A stretch of 64,000 bases of DNA from contig JAQFVV010000205.1 in the NCBI GenBank assembly GCA_028023455.1, positions 684,001 through 748,000 of the forward strand, read 5' to 3'. A program made the translations under genes and the position numbers. The notes beneath the pieces are model-generated. The model searched no databases, was not told the origin of the DNA, and saw only the letters and a list, made by a program, of their open reading frames with translations. The stretch's first letter is position 1. Every line of letters starts with the position of its first letter. Of the stretch, positions 1 through 10,991 are shown one piece after another. Source of the stretch: Epiperipatus broadwayi (lineage: Eukaryota > Onychophora > Udeonychophora > Euonychophora > Peripatidae).

Positions 1-892
1 TTTTGATAGCTTAAGTCCAATTATGTTTATCTACTGATTGGCATGATCCTACCTTTCAAGCAATTGAATATTCCATATACATGCATTATCTAATGAAGTC
101 ATAAAAATGACCAATATACCAATGGACCACCAAGCAAAACATTATTGAGGACATGGTCAAATGACCATAAATTTAAAATCTTATAAAGTTAATGCATATA
201 AATCTACAATCAAGTATATTATCATATTGGGAAAACACATTACACATAAATACACCCTGCCACCTTTTATTAATCTATCAAACTTGCTCTATAAAGACCA
301 GCATTTATTGTTACCATTTTATTATTGAGCGTTCTGCAGCTCACAGTACCGCTATGAATATGAGGCAAAAGGCCTCGAAAGTGCTGTGTATCTTTATAGC
401 TTCTCATTCAAGTGTGTCATAGGCTTTGTTAATTTTGTATATTAATTGAGAATTCTTATTTAGCTAATTTCTGTCCATAGATTTAATAATACTATAGAGA
501 TTATTTATATAAATGGTTTGGACGTACCCTCTATTATACATAATGAAATAATATTAATTGCTTATTTATACTGTGACCCTTATAGACATATATATATATT
601 CACAACTCTTAGATTGCCTCTAGCGGGTATTCTTTAAACAAACTTTTCTTATTCTGGTTATAAAATTAAACCTCATCAATTAACTCTACAATAATGCATT
701 CTGGTTCTCTCTTTTTCTTTTGAAAACAAAAAAAAAACTTTAATGATCAAACAACAACTGCAGAAAGTGGATGGAATCATTTTTAAATCAAATCACTTTT
801 GTAATAATTTTTAAAGTACTCTATATAGTTGGTAAGGAGAAATAAAATAAAAGTTTACTCATTTAGTCTCCTTCCAACTCCCCCCATATATA
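1..892. other. AT-rich flank without recognised genes
   Basis: No ORF longer than about 76 codons, no splice-bounded exon and no recognisable transposon protein were seen. The segment ends in a short (TA)n run into which the LTR retrotransposon to its right inserted. Confidence 0.5.
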
Positions 893-897
893 TATAT

Positions 898-3800
898 TGT
901 AACCAACCACTCGCCCTCTCAACTACCCCTCGTGCCGAACCCGTTGCGGCACTCAAAATTGTAACCGTAAATTGCGTGGTCCCAACTACAGAAACGCAAA
1001 TGCACTAAGAATCGTAACTTCTATCTGATCAATCCCCGTTGCACATTATCAGCTATTAAGAGCTGTATCCAAAAGCATATCATGCTATCTATTTTATGCA
1101 CGAAAGACCACAATCAACATCTGGGGCAACTTACCACAGACCAAACTAATGATCTAACCTAAAGTTTTTATGATTTAATTTGATCGCAGCCAGGGTGTAC
1201 CGCGAAGAACTACCATAGTATTATGATAAAATACTTTAATCAAATTATAAGTGTAATGTTATTATTTTCAAACCTTAATTTGCAATTTTTATTGTATGAG
1301 ACCCGATGGCCGACCATGTACAAGATGGAATAATTTGTGGAATTACATAAGATTATGAAATTTTGAACCATCTATATGATTTCTAATACAAATGCTAGTC
1401 CAGGTAAAGCTTTGCAATAAATAAACATAAATACTTGGGTTCTTTTATAGTTTACTATATCATTGAGACTCTTATTATATTGACAAATGACAATTTAAAA
1501 ACGTTAAGTAAATATATTTAATCATGTTATTATTTGGTAAATCTGTTTACAAGTTTAATAATTAATTTACATTGTATACTAGAATCAACTACTCAAAGCC
1601 AAAATTGATGGAAAAGGTAAATGGGATTTTATTGTACCCCCCCCCCACATCATAAACTACCAAAGACTAAAAGCATCCAAATGTTTTTTCAAAATATCAC
1701 TAAACTCTTATATCATGTTGACAATGGTATGTACTTCATGTATGCTCTATCCAAGGTTTATGATTTCTGATTTTACAAATGACACATAGCAACGGCACAG
1801 TAAGTTTAATTATAAATCAACTTTTATTTACAAAATTATGAATAATAAGTAATAATTCCAACGTTATAATTAAAGACATAAATAAACAAATAAAATAAAT
1901 AAACTATAATTCCATCGACTTTCTTCAATAACATCTCATAGGTACAGTTTTTAGAAACCTAATCATACCTCATATTCAATTTGATAGGATGAATGTATTG
2001 AGAAAATTATACTAAATTCAGCATCAACTCATGAAATATTTAACATCATTTCCAGATTCAACAAATCCATACCGTAAAATTATAATAATATAATAATTAA
2101 TATTATATCTGTAGGATTTAGCTATAATGTACTCATTAAATAAAATGAAAATGTAAACTTACACTCCGGTAAATAATAATCAACCGACAGTTAATTATTA
2201 GGAATTAATTTGAATAGAATGTTCTGCTACAATTTGACGATCTAACTTATGAATTATGCTTACAAATGGAAGAAGATGATTTAGCAGATTAATTAAAATA
2301 CTTTGCCCAACTTATATCTATGAAGTAAAACATATTCCTGTGGATGCGTTCATCTACACATAGGAATTAAATAATACTAAACGCTTTGTGGATTGATACA
2401 CCATCATAAAGTAATACGTATAATTACACAATTCCGCGGATTAACCACCAGTGCTAGAATGAGTGTAAAATACAAAAATGGCAATAAAGTAATCTGTGGA
2501 TTAACCACCAGCACAGATTAATGCCCTTTACATTCTAAAACAACATTACTATTTACTTCACATTAAAGTGCAAAATCATCCCCTTTAGTTATTCTGATCA
2601 TTCAGAAAACACTAACACTCTAGCAAATGTGGGTTCTTGCATAATAAATGTTACGCTAATCAGGACAACTAATGTACTAACTTATCTTTTTTAAGATAAA
2701 ACATGTGTAATATAATATAAGTAATATTAGTATAGGAATATAAATCTGGAAAGACTCACAAAATACCTCACAAAGATTGATACATCTCATGAATTCATTT
2801 AGTACTTTTCAAGCCCTTTCGCAAGCGCTATTCTCTTGAATAAATATTTTATTCAACCCCTATTACTTTAAACTTAATAAACTATAACTTATGAACTTCA
2901 CATGCAAGTTCATATAACGATAAAATTAAAGTAATGAATTATTCATCAAATACATAAAATCTAATGGGTGTGTGTGTGATATAAATTAAATGTATAGCAT
3001 TTTAAAGTTCAATATATGAATTTTAGCAGGTGTGTGTGTCACAAATTAGATTGTAGAGCATTTTATAACTACAAATACGATCCGTGAAATCCATGTACGA
3101 TGTGTCGAACAATAAATAGATGAAGTAATAGCTATAATTATGGTTGAATTCCATACATGTAATTTTATCCATTTGTGTTAGTTATTATAATCACTATTAG
3201 ATTAACGATTTTACGTGGCTCCATAAACAAGAAACAATTTTAAAAATATGACTCGATCAGAACTTAAATGAAAATGTTTTTCAAAAGTTATTAATTTCTA
3301 CATTTCTCTATTAAAAATGTTCCAAGTTTATTACATCCATGCTAAATATTTATTTATCCACGCTTAAATCTAGGAATAACAATTACAGCAATTAATTTAA
3401 TCATTCCAAACTGATGACAAAATTAGAAAATAGCTTTGATAAATTATTTGAAGACTGTTTATTATCCAAATGGCAAACAATTAACTAGCAAATATATCAC
3501 TGGCATTATAAAGTTAAATATCAATCAATATTATATTTTTATTAAAATTAGAAACGGAAATATTAAACTAGGTTGATAACTTTAACATTTTACCTTAATT
3601 TAAACTTCTTCTTTTTTAAAAAACAAATTTTCATATTTATAAAACTTCTGTAATTAAAATACTTATTTAAATTTTCCAAATTGTAGAACAATAAACATTT
3701 TAAAACATACCAAATTCTTGCAATTAATTCTTTTAAATTGGGAAGCTCCGACATTTTAAATGTAATATTGGGAAAATTTATTACCGGTGATTCGATCCAC

Positions 3801-4390
3801 TTGGCCAGCCGACTTGAACAGACTTTTAAATTCAGCAATTCATCTTATAATTGATTACCACTATGTTATATTTACGTTTATAGCAAATTTTATGGTAATC
3901 CGTTTACTTAGTAACTATTTTAAAATAAGCTTATCAAATTTACACCATTTGCCTTTACCATTTTCTTTTCTTTCTCCCTCTAAAAGCAAACTATCAGACA
4001 ATCTTCTCTTAAATTCACGCTCTTTTCTTTTTACATTGAGACGCATACGTAATTACTGTATTTATTTTTAATAATTAATTTTAATTGAACAAATGGTTTT
4101 TTAATTCAATGGAAATAATAATTTAAGATCATTTTAAACAAATAAAAATAAAGTATTATTTTTAATACTATTTTACCAAATTTTAATGTGTTGTCAAATT
4201 TTTAAAAAGGTAAACATTTTGATATGAGTTAGTGTATGGGAAGAAGCAAATTTAAATTTATTAAAACAATATAAGAGAGTAATCTGTTCAAAATGCAGCT
4301 CAAGCCAATCAAATCACCAAAAGAAGAAAAGAGAATTTTTTATATTAGTTACATCAATTAATATATTTTATACTAAAATATATGGTTACA
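898..4390 (-). repeat. 3' LTR (left copy)
   Basis: Direct repeat of the right copy over its full length, with scattered substitutions and small indels, for example a longer C run near 1637 and two extra bases near 1470. At about 3.5 kb it is far longer than the usual few hundred bases to 2 kb. It holds two diverged internal duplications: a GGATTAACCACCAG module repeated near 2440 and 2500, and a TGTGTGTGT-containing module repeated near 2970 and 3030. No long ORF conserved in the element's own direction was seen. Confidence 0.93.
3752..4066 (-). other. Small ORFs inside the LTR (left copy)
   Basis: On the minus strand a 43-codon ORF begins with MRLNVKRKEREFKRR at about 4047. Further along the minus strand an ATG at 3754 opens MSELPNLKELIARI, which runs into a GTATGT splice-donor-like site. 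Both are also present in the right LTR (the second at 10352-10309). In a 5' LTR such a short exon could be spliced to the interior, but no transcript evidence is available. It may be leftover captured sequence. Confidence 0.25.
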
Positions 4391-4412
4391 GTTTACACCC
4401 CCCTACGGAAAA
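4391..4412 (-). promoter_or_regulatory. Polypurine tract
   Basis: On the minus strand a TAGGGGGGTG run ends directly at the start of the 3' LTR. This is the position and composition expected for the plus-strand DNA primer of an LTR retrotransposon. Confidence 0.7.
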
Positions 4413-4542
4413 AATTTATCTTTCTTTAGAATTCCATTTAATCAAATTCTACTAAGGTACATCATAAGTCACTATTTTTATTATGCTATCTATAATTTAT
4501 CATCAATCTGAATATGGTATAACATTTACGATATAAATTCCC

Positions 4543-4737
4543 CTAATTTATTGAAGGTACAGGTTTCAAACTACGTGCATTGTAGGTGCCTCGGATTCCC
4601 TCAGGGGTTGAGAGCATAAATGCATTCTCTTCCACCTGGCTTTCAATCAAGAAAGGTCCATTATATAGGCTTAAAAATTTTCTAAATTCGTTTTTCTTTA
4701 AGTTGCTAACATGAGGAACTTTTCCATGAGGCCCCCT
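4543..4737 (-). pseudogene. Pol remnant: integrase C-terminal GPY/F-like tail
   Basis: Sixty-four codons follow the gag stop (TAG at 4740-4738) in the same frame and end at TAG 4545-4543. The stretch contains LYNGPFLIESQVEENAFML and then TPEG...NARSLKP. This resembles the GPY/F module at the end of Ty3/Gypsy-type integrases, in which a GPF/GPY motif is followed by a beta-rich segment, a 'LPEG' turn and a closing 'LKP'. Everything normally found between Gag and this tail (protease, RT, RNase H, zinc-binding and catalytic integrase domains) is absent. An internal deletion appears to have joined gag directly to the 3' end of pol. The assignment rests on motif recognition only. Confidence 0.72.
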
Positions 4738-5346
4738 CTAGTTTAATGTACTACTTTTTACATTTGTCTTAATATCCTTTGTGCGAAGTGGTTTAATTCC
4801 ACTAACAGAAGGTTGATCTCTATCTTGGGTCTTATTAATTAGACTAGGTTGACCATTAACTCTATGATAAAATTTTGGTCGTTTATAACTACGACTCCTA
4901 CTCTGATATCTGTTATCACGATAAGGACTTCTTATTGGAGCAACATTAACATTAGCCATGGAACAGTTATGAGAAGCTCTAGCCTCCTTTCCACCTCTAT
5001 ATCTGTTTTCCAAGTCACATTCACTTGTCTCAAGTACATCTAAGATCTCTGACACTTCATCAATTGTATACTTATCTGCAGCAATCAAAACTTGTTCAAT
5101 CTGTCGAGGTAAGTTATGTCTTAAGATCCTAACTATATGATGCTCAGATAATGGGAAAGCAGTTAAAGTTTTAAGTTTGACCACCTGTCCACGAAAAAAT
5201 TGAGTATAGCTACCTTTATTAGCATTATACTTTTCTCGAGTGATTTGATAACGCATGTTATCCTGGCGATCTTCACCCCAGAAACTTGACATTATTAAAT
5301 GTTTAAAATCTCCATATGTTTGAGGACAATCAAACAAAGACTGCCA
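4738..5346 (-). CDS. Gag C-terminal part (after in-frame TGA)
   Basis: Continues the upstream Gag frame beyond a TGA at 5349-5347, reading WQSLFDCPQTYGDFKHLI. The next ATG-type start is not obvious, so it is best read as the rest of Gag, either interrupted or read through. The first ~100 residues are helical and capsid-like (WGEDRQDNMRYQI..., YTQFFRGQVVKL..., LRHNLPRQIEQVLI), consistent with the second half of a retrotransposon Gag domain. The tail is basic, with SRSRSYKRP, as expected for RNA binding. There is no CX2CX4HX4C zinc knuckle. It lies 0 nt from the in-frame pol remnant. Confidence 0.65.
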   Translation of the reverse strand, partial: WQSLFDCPQTYGDFKHLIMSSFWGEDRQDNMRYQITREKYNANKGSYTQFFRGQVVKLKTLTAFPLSEHHIVRILRHNLPRQIEQVLIAADKYTIDEVSEILDVLETSECDLENRYRGGKEARASHNCSMANVNVAPIRSPYRDNRYQSRSRSYKRPKFYHRVNGQPSLINKTQDRDQPSVSGIKPLRTKDIKTNVKSSTLN

Positions 5347-6849
5347 TCAATCTTTTGCAGCAGCATAAAGATGGTTGCTGGAGATAGCCAGCTTTTCTCT
5401 TTCTGAAAATGCGCATAAAGTAAACAATTCCTCCAGATTTTGAAGAAATTCTAGAGGGTTTTCCAAATACTCCCCTTTAAATGGCTTAATCTTTAGAAAT
5501 TTAAGAGCTGTAGATAGGCCCATAGACATCTCTGTGTTCTTGACATCTTTAGTCACAGATTCAATTCCTAGTGGTTTTTGGAAAATGGGAGTTGTGCGGA
5601 TACCAGTAAAATTACCATCTGATACAACTACTTTTTTAACAGAGGTCTCTGTCCCATCCACATAATACTTGGTGTTTTGACGAATGAAATTATCGTTTTT
5701 CTCTTGAGCCTTTTGAATTTCTAACACTTTCAGCTGAAGATTTTCAATCATTGCCTCTAGTTTCTGCCCTTCTTTAAACTCATTTGATTCATTTGGCCAC
5801 TCTTGACCTTTATCCCTCACTTCCTTCAACTCTTTTTGCATCATTTCTAAATCTCCACTAAATTTAGCATTAGTCTTTTTTAATTCTTTATTTTCAACTT
5901 TAGACCTATTGATGGTTCCCTCCAAAATCTTTTTAATACTACCCAATTCTGCTCTGCTTTCTGTTACAGATTCATTCATGGATTTAATTTTATCAATAGA
6001 TTTAGCAGATTGAGACTCTACTTCTTGAACTTTATAGTTTATTTCACTAACTATTTGTGCCAACTGACTCCTTGAGTCTTCCATTGCCACATCAAGCACC
6101 TTCAGTTTAGTGTCTACATTCTCCTCGTGGGTTATAAACTTATTTCCAATTTCTTCTATCTGAACTTCTAAGTGCTTTTTATAATCGAAGAAATTAGCTT
6201 TAATTTCTTCTAATTTGATATCGGACTCCCCTTTAGCTGCTTTACAACTACTCTCTAAGGATTGAAATTTTTGATTAAATTCCTCTACTGTTTTTACTCT
6301 AGCAGCTTCTATTTTTTCTTTCACAAATTCCTGAACTTCAGCCATTTTATTCTCGAAACTATCTAACTTTTCAGACTGTTCATTTAATTTTTCAGTCATC
6401 TCTTTTTGAAAAATAGACTGTTCATTCAATTTTTCAGTCATCTCTTTTTGATAAATAGACTGTTCATTTAATTTTTCAGTCATCTCTTTTTGATAAATAG
6501 ACTGTTCATTCAATTTTTCAGTCTGTTCATTTAATTTTTCAGTCATCTCTTTTTGAGACTCTAACATCTCTTTTTGGGAAAGAGATTGTTCATTTAATTT
6601 TTCAGACTGTTCATTCATTTTTACAGTCATCTCTTTATGAGACTCTAACATCTCTTTTTGAGAAAGAGATTGTTCGTTTAATTTTTCAGACTGTTCATTC
6701 ATTTTTAGAGACTGTTCATTCAATTTTAGAGACTGTTCATTCATTCCAATCTCTATGCGTTGAAGCATTATCATAAACCGTTGTTGGAAATCAAAATCAG
6801 GAACTTCTTGAGTTCTCTCAGGATAATTAAGTTCTTCAGAATCACTCAT
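5347..6849 (-). CDS. Gag N-terminal part with long coiled coil
   Basis: The 500-codon ORF starts MSDSEELNYPERTQ. Residues ~35-165 are an array of seven-residue units of the EKLNEQS / QKEMTEK kind, with leucine or methionine in fixed heptad positions, and residues ~165-400 stay coiled-coil-like. The final ~50 residues (PFKGEYLENPLEFLQNLEEL...) match the start of a retrotransposon gag domain, which continues after the TGA at 5349-5347. Its role would be to build the particle shell and package element RNA. The long N-terminal coiled coil before the capsid domain is unusual for Gypsy-type Gag. The start is the first ATG of the open frame, 653 nt from the 5' LTR. Confidence 0.75.
   Translation of the reverse strand: MSDSEELNYPERTQEVPDFDFQQRFMIMLQRIEIGMNEQSLKLNEQSLKMNEQSEKLNEQSLSQKEMLESHKEMTVKMNEQSEKLNEQSLSQKEMLESQKEMTEKLNEQTEKLNEQSIYQKEMTEKLNEQSIYQKEMTEKLNEQSIFQKEMTEKLNEQSEKLDSFENKMAEVQEFVKEKIEAARVKTVEEFNQKFQSLESSCKAAKGESDIKLEEIKANFFDYKKHLEVQIEEIGNKFITHEENVDTKLKVLDVAMEDSRSQLAQIVSEINYKVQEVESQSAKSIDKIKSMNESVTESRAELGSIKKILEGTINRSKVENKELKKTNAKFSGDLEMMQKELKEVRDKGQEWPNESNEFKEGQKLEAMIENLQLKVLEIQKAQEKNDNFIRQNTKYYVDGTETSVKKVVVSDGNFTGIRTTPIFQKPLGIESVTKDVKNTEMSMGLSTALKFLKIKPFKGEYLENPLEFLQNLEELFTLCAFSEREKLAISSNHLYAAAKD
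6355..6745 (-). repeat. Coding minisatellite (KLNEQS heptads)
   Basis: Within gag the DNA repeats a 21-nt unit encoding EKLNEQS, mixed with longer 42- to 100-nt higher-order units containing QKEMTEK and SQKEMLES. Neighbouring units are nearly identical at the nucleotide level, so the array has expanded recently by slippage or unequal exchange. Confidence 0.85.
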
Positions 6850-7397
6850 TTTGAGTATTTTATAACAACTATTTCAATATTTTGTGAAACCAAGCTTTTA
6901 CTTTCCTAAATATATGTGTTTTAATAACAGTAATCAATGAAAATCTTGTTCAAGCCGACCAACCACTAAATCCTCACCACCAATAATCTATCCCAGATGG
7001 TATATATCACATTCACACTAAAATAATCTGAACCCCCACTTTAAATATTTGCAGTATTATAACAACTACTTTATAAACCCTTGATAATTTCAACTTCTCC
7101 CAATTCAATCATAAATATTGGTATATCTTGGAATACGATTGCTATGGTCATCAGAAATCTATATAAGTAATTTGGAGAAATATAGCAATAAAACATACAA
7201 TATTTTCTCACCATGATAGAGCATTTGTCACATGATAATATTCTTGTAATATGGGAAATTAAAATTTTAATCAACAATCATTAATTAATTTAGTTCACAT
7301 TTCCATATTGTACTCTGTAACAATCAATTAATCAAGTCGCATGTTTATAAAATGCTAAAAACTGTAATTGCACACTTATAATGACTGTATAACTTCA

Positions 7398-7502
7398 ACA
7401 TATCGGGCCGATCACGTTGTAACCCTAACATCGAGCCGACCACGTTGCGCGCCAAAATTGTAAGCGCCACCTATCGAGCCGACCATGTTGGGCGCCAAAA
7501 AT
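7398..7502 (-). promoter_or_regulatory. Primer binding site with extra PBS-like modules
   Basis: Directly inside the 5' LTR the minus strand reads ATTTT then TGGCGCCCAACATGGTCGG, the normal position and TGGCGCC start of a tRNA primer site. The module is repeated further in: TGGCGCGCAACGTGGTCGG about 43 nt on, then a degenerate ACAACGTGATCGGCCCGAT. A related ACAATTTTGAGTGCCGCAAC lies inside the LTR end. Which copy is used, and which tRNA, cannot be told from sequence alone. Confidence 0.65.
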
Positions 7503-10500
7503 TGTAACCAACCACTCGCCCTCTCAACTACCCCTCGTGCCGAACCCGTTGCGGCACTCAAAATTGTAACCGTAAATTGCGTGGTCCCAACTACAGAAAC
7601 GCAAATGCACTAAGAATCGTAACTTCTATCTGATCAATCCCTGTTGCACATTATCAGCTATTAAGAGCTGTATCCAAAAGCATATCATGCTATCTATTTT
7701 ATGCACAAAAGACCACAATCAACATCTGGGGCAACTTACCACAGACCAAACTAATGATCTAACCTAAACTTTTTATGATTTAATTTGATCGCAGCCAGGG
7801 TGTACCGCGAAGAACTACCATAGTATTATGATAAAATACTTTAATCAAATTATAAGTGTAATGTTATTATTTTCAAACCTTAATTTGCAATTTTTATTGT
7901 ATGAGACCCGATGGCTGACCATGTACAAGATGGAATAATTTGTGGAATTACATAAGATTATGAAATTTTGAACCATCTATATGATTTCTAATACAAAGGC
8001 TAGTCCAGGTAAAGCTTTGCAATAAATAAACATAAATACTTGGGTTCTTTTATAGTTTACTATATCATTGAGACTTATTATATTGACAAATGACAATTTA
8101 AAAACGTTAAGTAAATATATTTAATCATGTTATTATTTGGTAAATCTGTTTACAAGTTTAATAATTAATTTACATTGTATACTAGAATCAACTACTCAAA
8201 GCCAAAATTGATGGAAAAGGTAAATGGGATTTTATTGTACCCCCCCACATCATAAACTACCAAAGACTAAAAGCATCCAAATGTTTTTTCAAAATATCAC
8301 TAAACTCTTATATCATGTTGACAATGGTATGTACTTCATGTATGCTCTATCCAAGGTTTATGATTTCTGATTTTACAAATGACACATAGCAACGGCACAG
8401 TAAGTTTAATTATAAATCAACTTTTATTTACAAAATTATGAATAATAAGTAATAATTCCAACGTTATAATTAAAGACATAAATAAACAAATAAAATAAAT
8501 AAACTATAATTCCATCGACTTTCTTCAATAACATCTCATAGGTACAGTTTTTAAGAACTTAATCATACATCATATTCAATTTGATAGGATGAATGTATTG
8601 AGAAAATTATACTAAATTCAGCATCAACTCATGAAATATTTAACATCATTTCCAGATTCAACAAATCCATACCGTAAAATTATAATAATATAATAATTAA
8701 TATTATATCTGTAGGATTTAGCTATAATGTACTCATTAAATAAAATGAAAATGTAAACTTACACTCCGGTAAATAATAATCAACCGACAGTTAATTATTA
8801 GGAATTAATTTGAATAGAATGTTCTGCTACAATTTGACGATCTAACTTATGAATTATGCTTACAAATGGAAGAAGATGATTTAGCAGATTAATTAAAATA
8901 CTTTGCCCAACTTATATGTATGAAGTAAAACATATTCCTGTGGATGCGTTCATCTACACATAGGAATTAAATAATACTAAACGCTTTGTGGATTGATACA
9001 CCATCATAAAGTAATACGTATAATTACACAATTCCGCGGATTAACCACCAGTGCTGGAATGAGTGTAAAATACAAAAATGGCAATAAAGTAATCTGCGGA
9101 TTAACCACCAGCACAGATTAATGCCCTTTACATTCTAAAACAACATTACTATTTACTTCACATTAAAGTGCAAAATCATCCCCTTTAGTTATTCTGATCA
9201 TTCAGAAAACACTAACACTCTAGCAAATGTGGGTTCTTGCATAATAAATGTTACGCTAATCAGGACAACTAATGTACTAACTTATCTTTCTTAAGATAAA
9301 ACATGTGTAATATAATATAAGTAATATTAGTATAGGAATATAAATCTGGAAAGACTCACAAAATACCTCACAAAGATTGATACATCTCATGAATTCATTT
9401 AGTACTTTTCAAGCCCTTTCGCAAGCGCTATTCTCTTGAATAAATATTTTATTCAACCCCTATTACTTTAAACTTAATAAACTATAACTTATGAACTTCA
9501 CATGCAAGTTCATATAACGATAAAATTAAAGTAATGAATTATTCATCAAATACATAAAATCTAATGGGTGTGTGTGTGATATAAATTAAATGTATAGCAT
9601 TTTAAAGTTCAATATATGAATTTTAGCAGGTGTGTGTGTCACAAATTAGATTGTAGAGCATTTTATAACTACAAATACGATCCGTGAAATCCATGTACGA
9701 TGTGTCGAACAATAAATAGATGAAGTAATAGCTATAATTATGGTTGAATTCCATACATGTAATTTTATCCATTTGTGTTAGTTATTATAATCACTATTAG
9801 ATTAACGATTTTACGTGGCTCCATAAACAAGAAACAATTTTAAAAATATGACTCGCAGAACTTAAATGAAAATGTTTTTCAAAAGTTATTAATTTCTACA
9901 TTTCTCTATTAAAAATGTTCCAAGTTTATTACATCCATGCTAAATATTTATTTATCCACGCTTAAATCTAGGAATAACAATTACAGAAATTAATTTAATC
10001 ATTCCAAACTGATGACAAAATTAGAAAATAGCTTTGATAAATTATTTGAAGACTGTTTATTATCCAAATGGCAAACAATTAACTAGCAAATATATCACTG
10101 GCATTATAAAGTTAAATATCAATCAATATTATATTTTTATTAAAATTAGAAACGGAAATATTAAACTAGGTTGATAACTTTAACATTTTACTTTAATTTA
10201 AACTTCTTCTTTTTTAAAAAACAAATTTTCATATTTATAAAACTTCTGTAATTAAAATACTTATTTAAATTTTCCAAATTGTAGAACAATAAACATTTTA
10301 AAACATACCAAATTCTTGCAATTAATTCTTTTAAATTGGGAAGCTCCGACATTTTAAATGTAATATTGGGAAAATTTATTACCGGTGATTCGATTCACTT
10401 GGCCAGCCAACTTGAACAGACTTTTAAATTTAGCAATTCATCTTATAATTGATTACCACTATGTTATATTTACGTTTATAGCAAATTTTATGGTAATCCA

Positions 10501-10986
10501 TTTACTTAGTAACTATTTTAAAATAAGCTTATCAAATTTACACCATTTGCCTTTACCATTTTCTTTTCTTTCTCCCTCTAAAAGCAAACTATCAGACAAT
10601 CTTCTCTTAAATTCGCGCTCTTTTCTTTTTACATTGAGACGCATACGTAATTACTGTATTTATTTTTAATAATTAATTTTAATTGAACAAATGGTTTTTT
10701 AATTCAATGGAAATAATAATTTAAGATCATTTTAAACAAATAAAAATAAAGTATTATTTTTAATACTATTTTACCAAATTTTAATGTGTTGTCAAATTTT
10801 TAAAAAGTTAAACATTTTGATATGAGTTAGTGTATGGGAAGAAGCAAATTTAAATTTATTAAAACAATATAAGAGAGTAATCTGTTCAAAATGCAGCTCA
10901 AGCCAATCAAATCACCAAAAGAAGAAAGAGAAATTTTTATATTAGTTACATCAATTAATATATTTTATACTAAAATATATGGTTAC
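7503..10986 (-). repeat. 5' LTR (right copy)
   Basis: Partner of the left LTR; in element orientation this copy should carry the promoter. The terminal base differs from the other copy (T for A), possibly through slippage with the adjoining (TA)n run. About 22 bp beyond the right end another TTGTAACC sits against a TA run, the same arrangement as at the element's left border. It may be chance or a remnant of a related terminus. Confidence 0.92.
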
Positions 10987-10991
10987 TATAT

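Larger units (their letters stand above)
898..10986 (-). mobile_element. Non-autonomous LTR retrotransposon, oversized LTRs, gag plus pol tail
   Basis: Two direct repeats of about 3.49 kb (898-4390 and 7503-10986) bound a 3.1-kb interior. They start TGTAACCA and end TGGTTAC(A), a short terminal inverted repeat of the TG...CA kind. The flanking sequence is TATAT on both sides, consistent with a 5-bp target duplication but ambiguous because the site is a (TA)n tract. Reading on the minus strand, the right repeat is the 5' LTR. A primer-binding-site-like TGGCGCCCAAC lies 5 nt inside it, and a G-rich polypurine tract sits directly against the left repeat. The interior encodes only Gag and the extreme C terminus of Pol, so movement would need enzymes from a related element. 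By eye the LTRs differ at roughly two to three dozen positions, so the insertion is young. Confidence 0.93.

Noticed and set aside
3787-4071. 94-codon plus-strand ORF present in both LTRs (again at 10385-10669)
   Set aside because: It is conserved only because the LTRs are near-identical copies, and it runs antisense to the element. Composition is the AT-driven Leu/Ile/Phe/Ser type.
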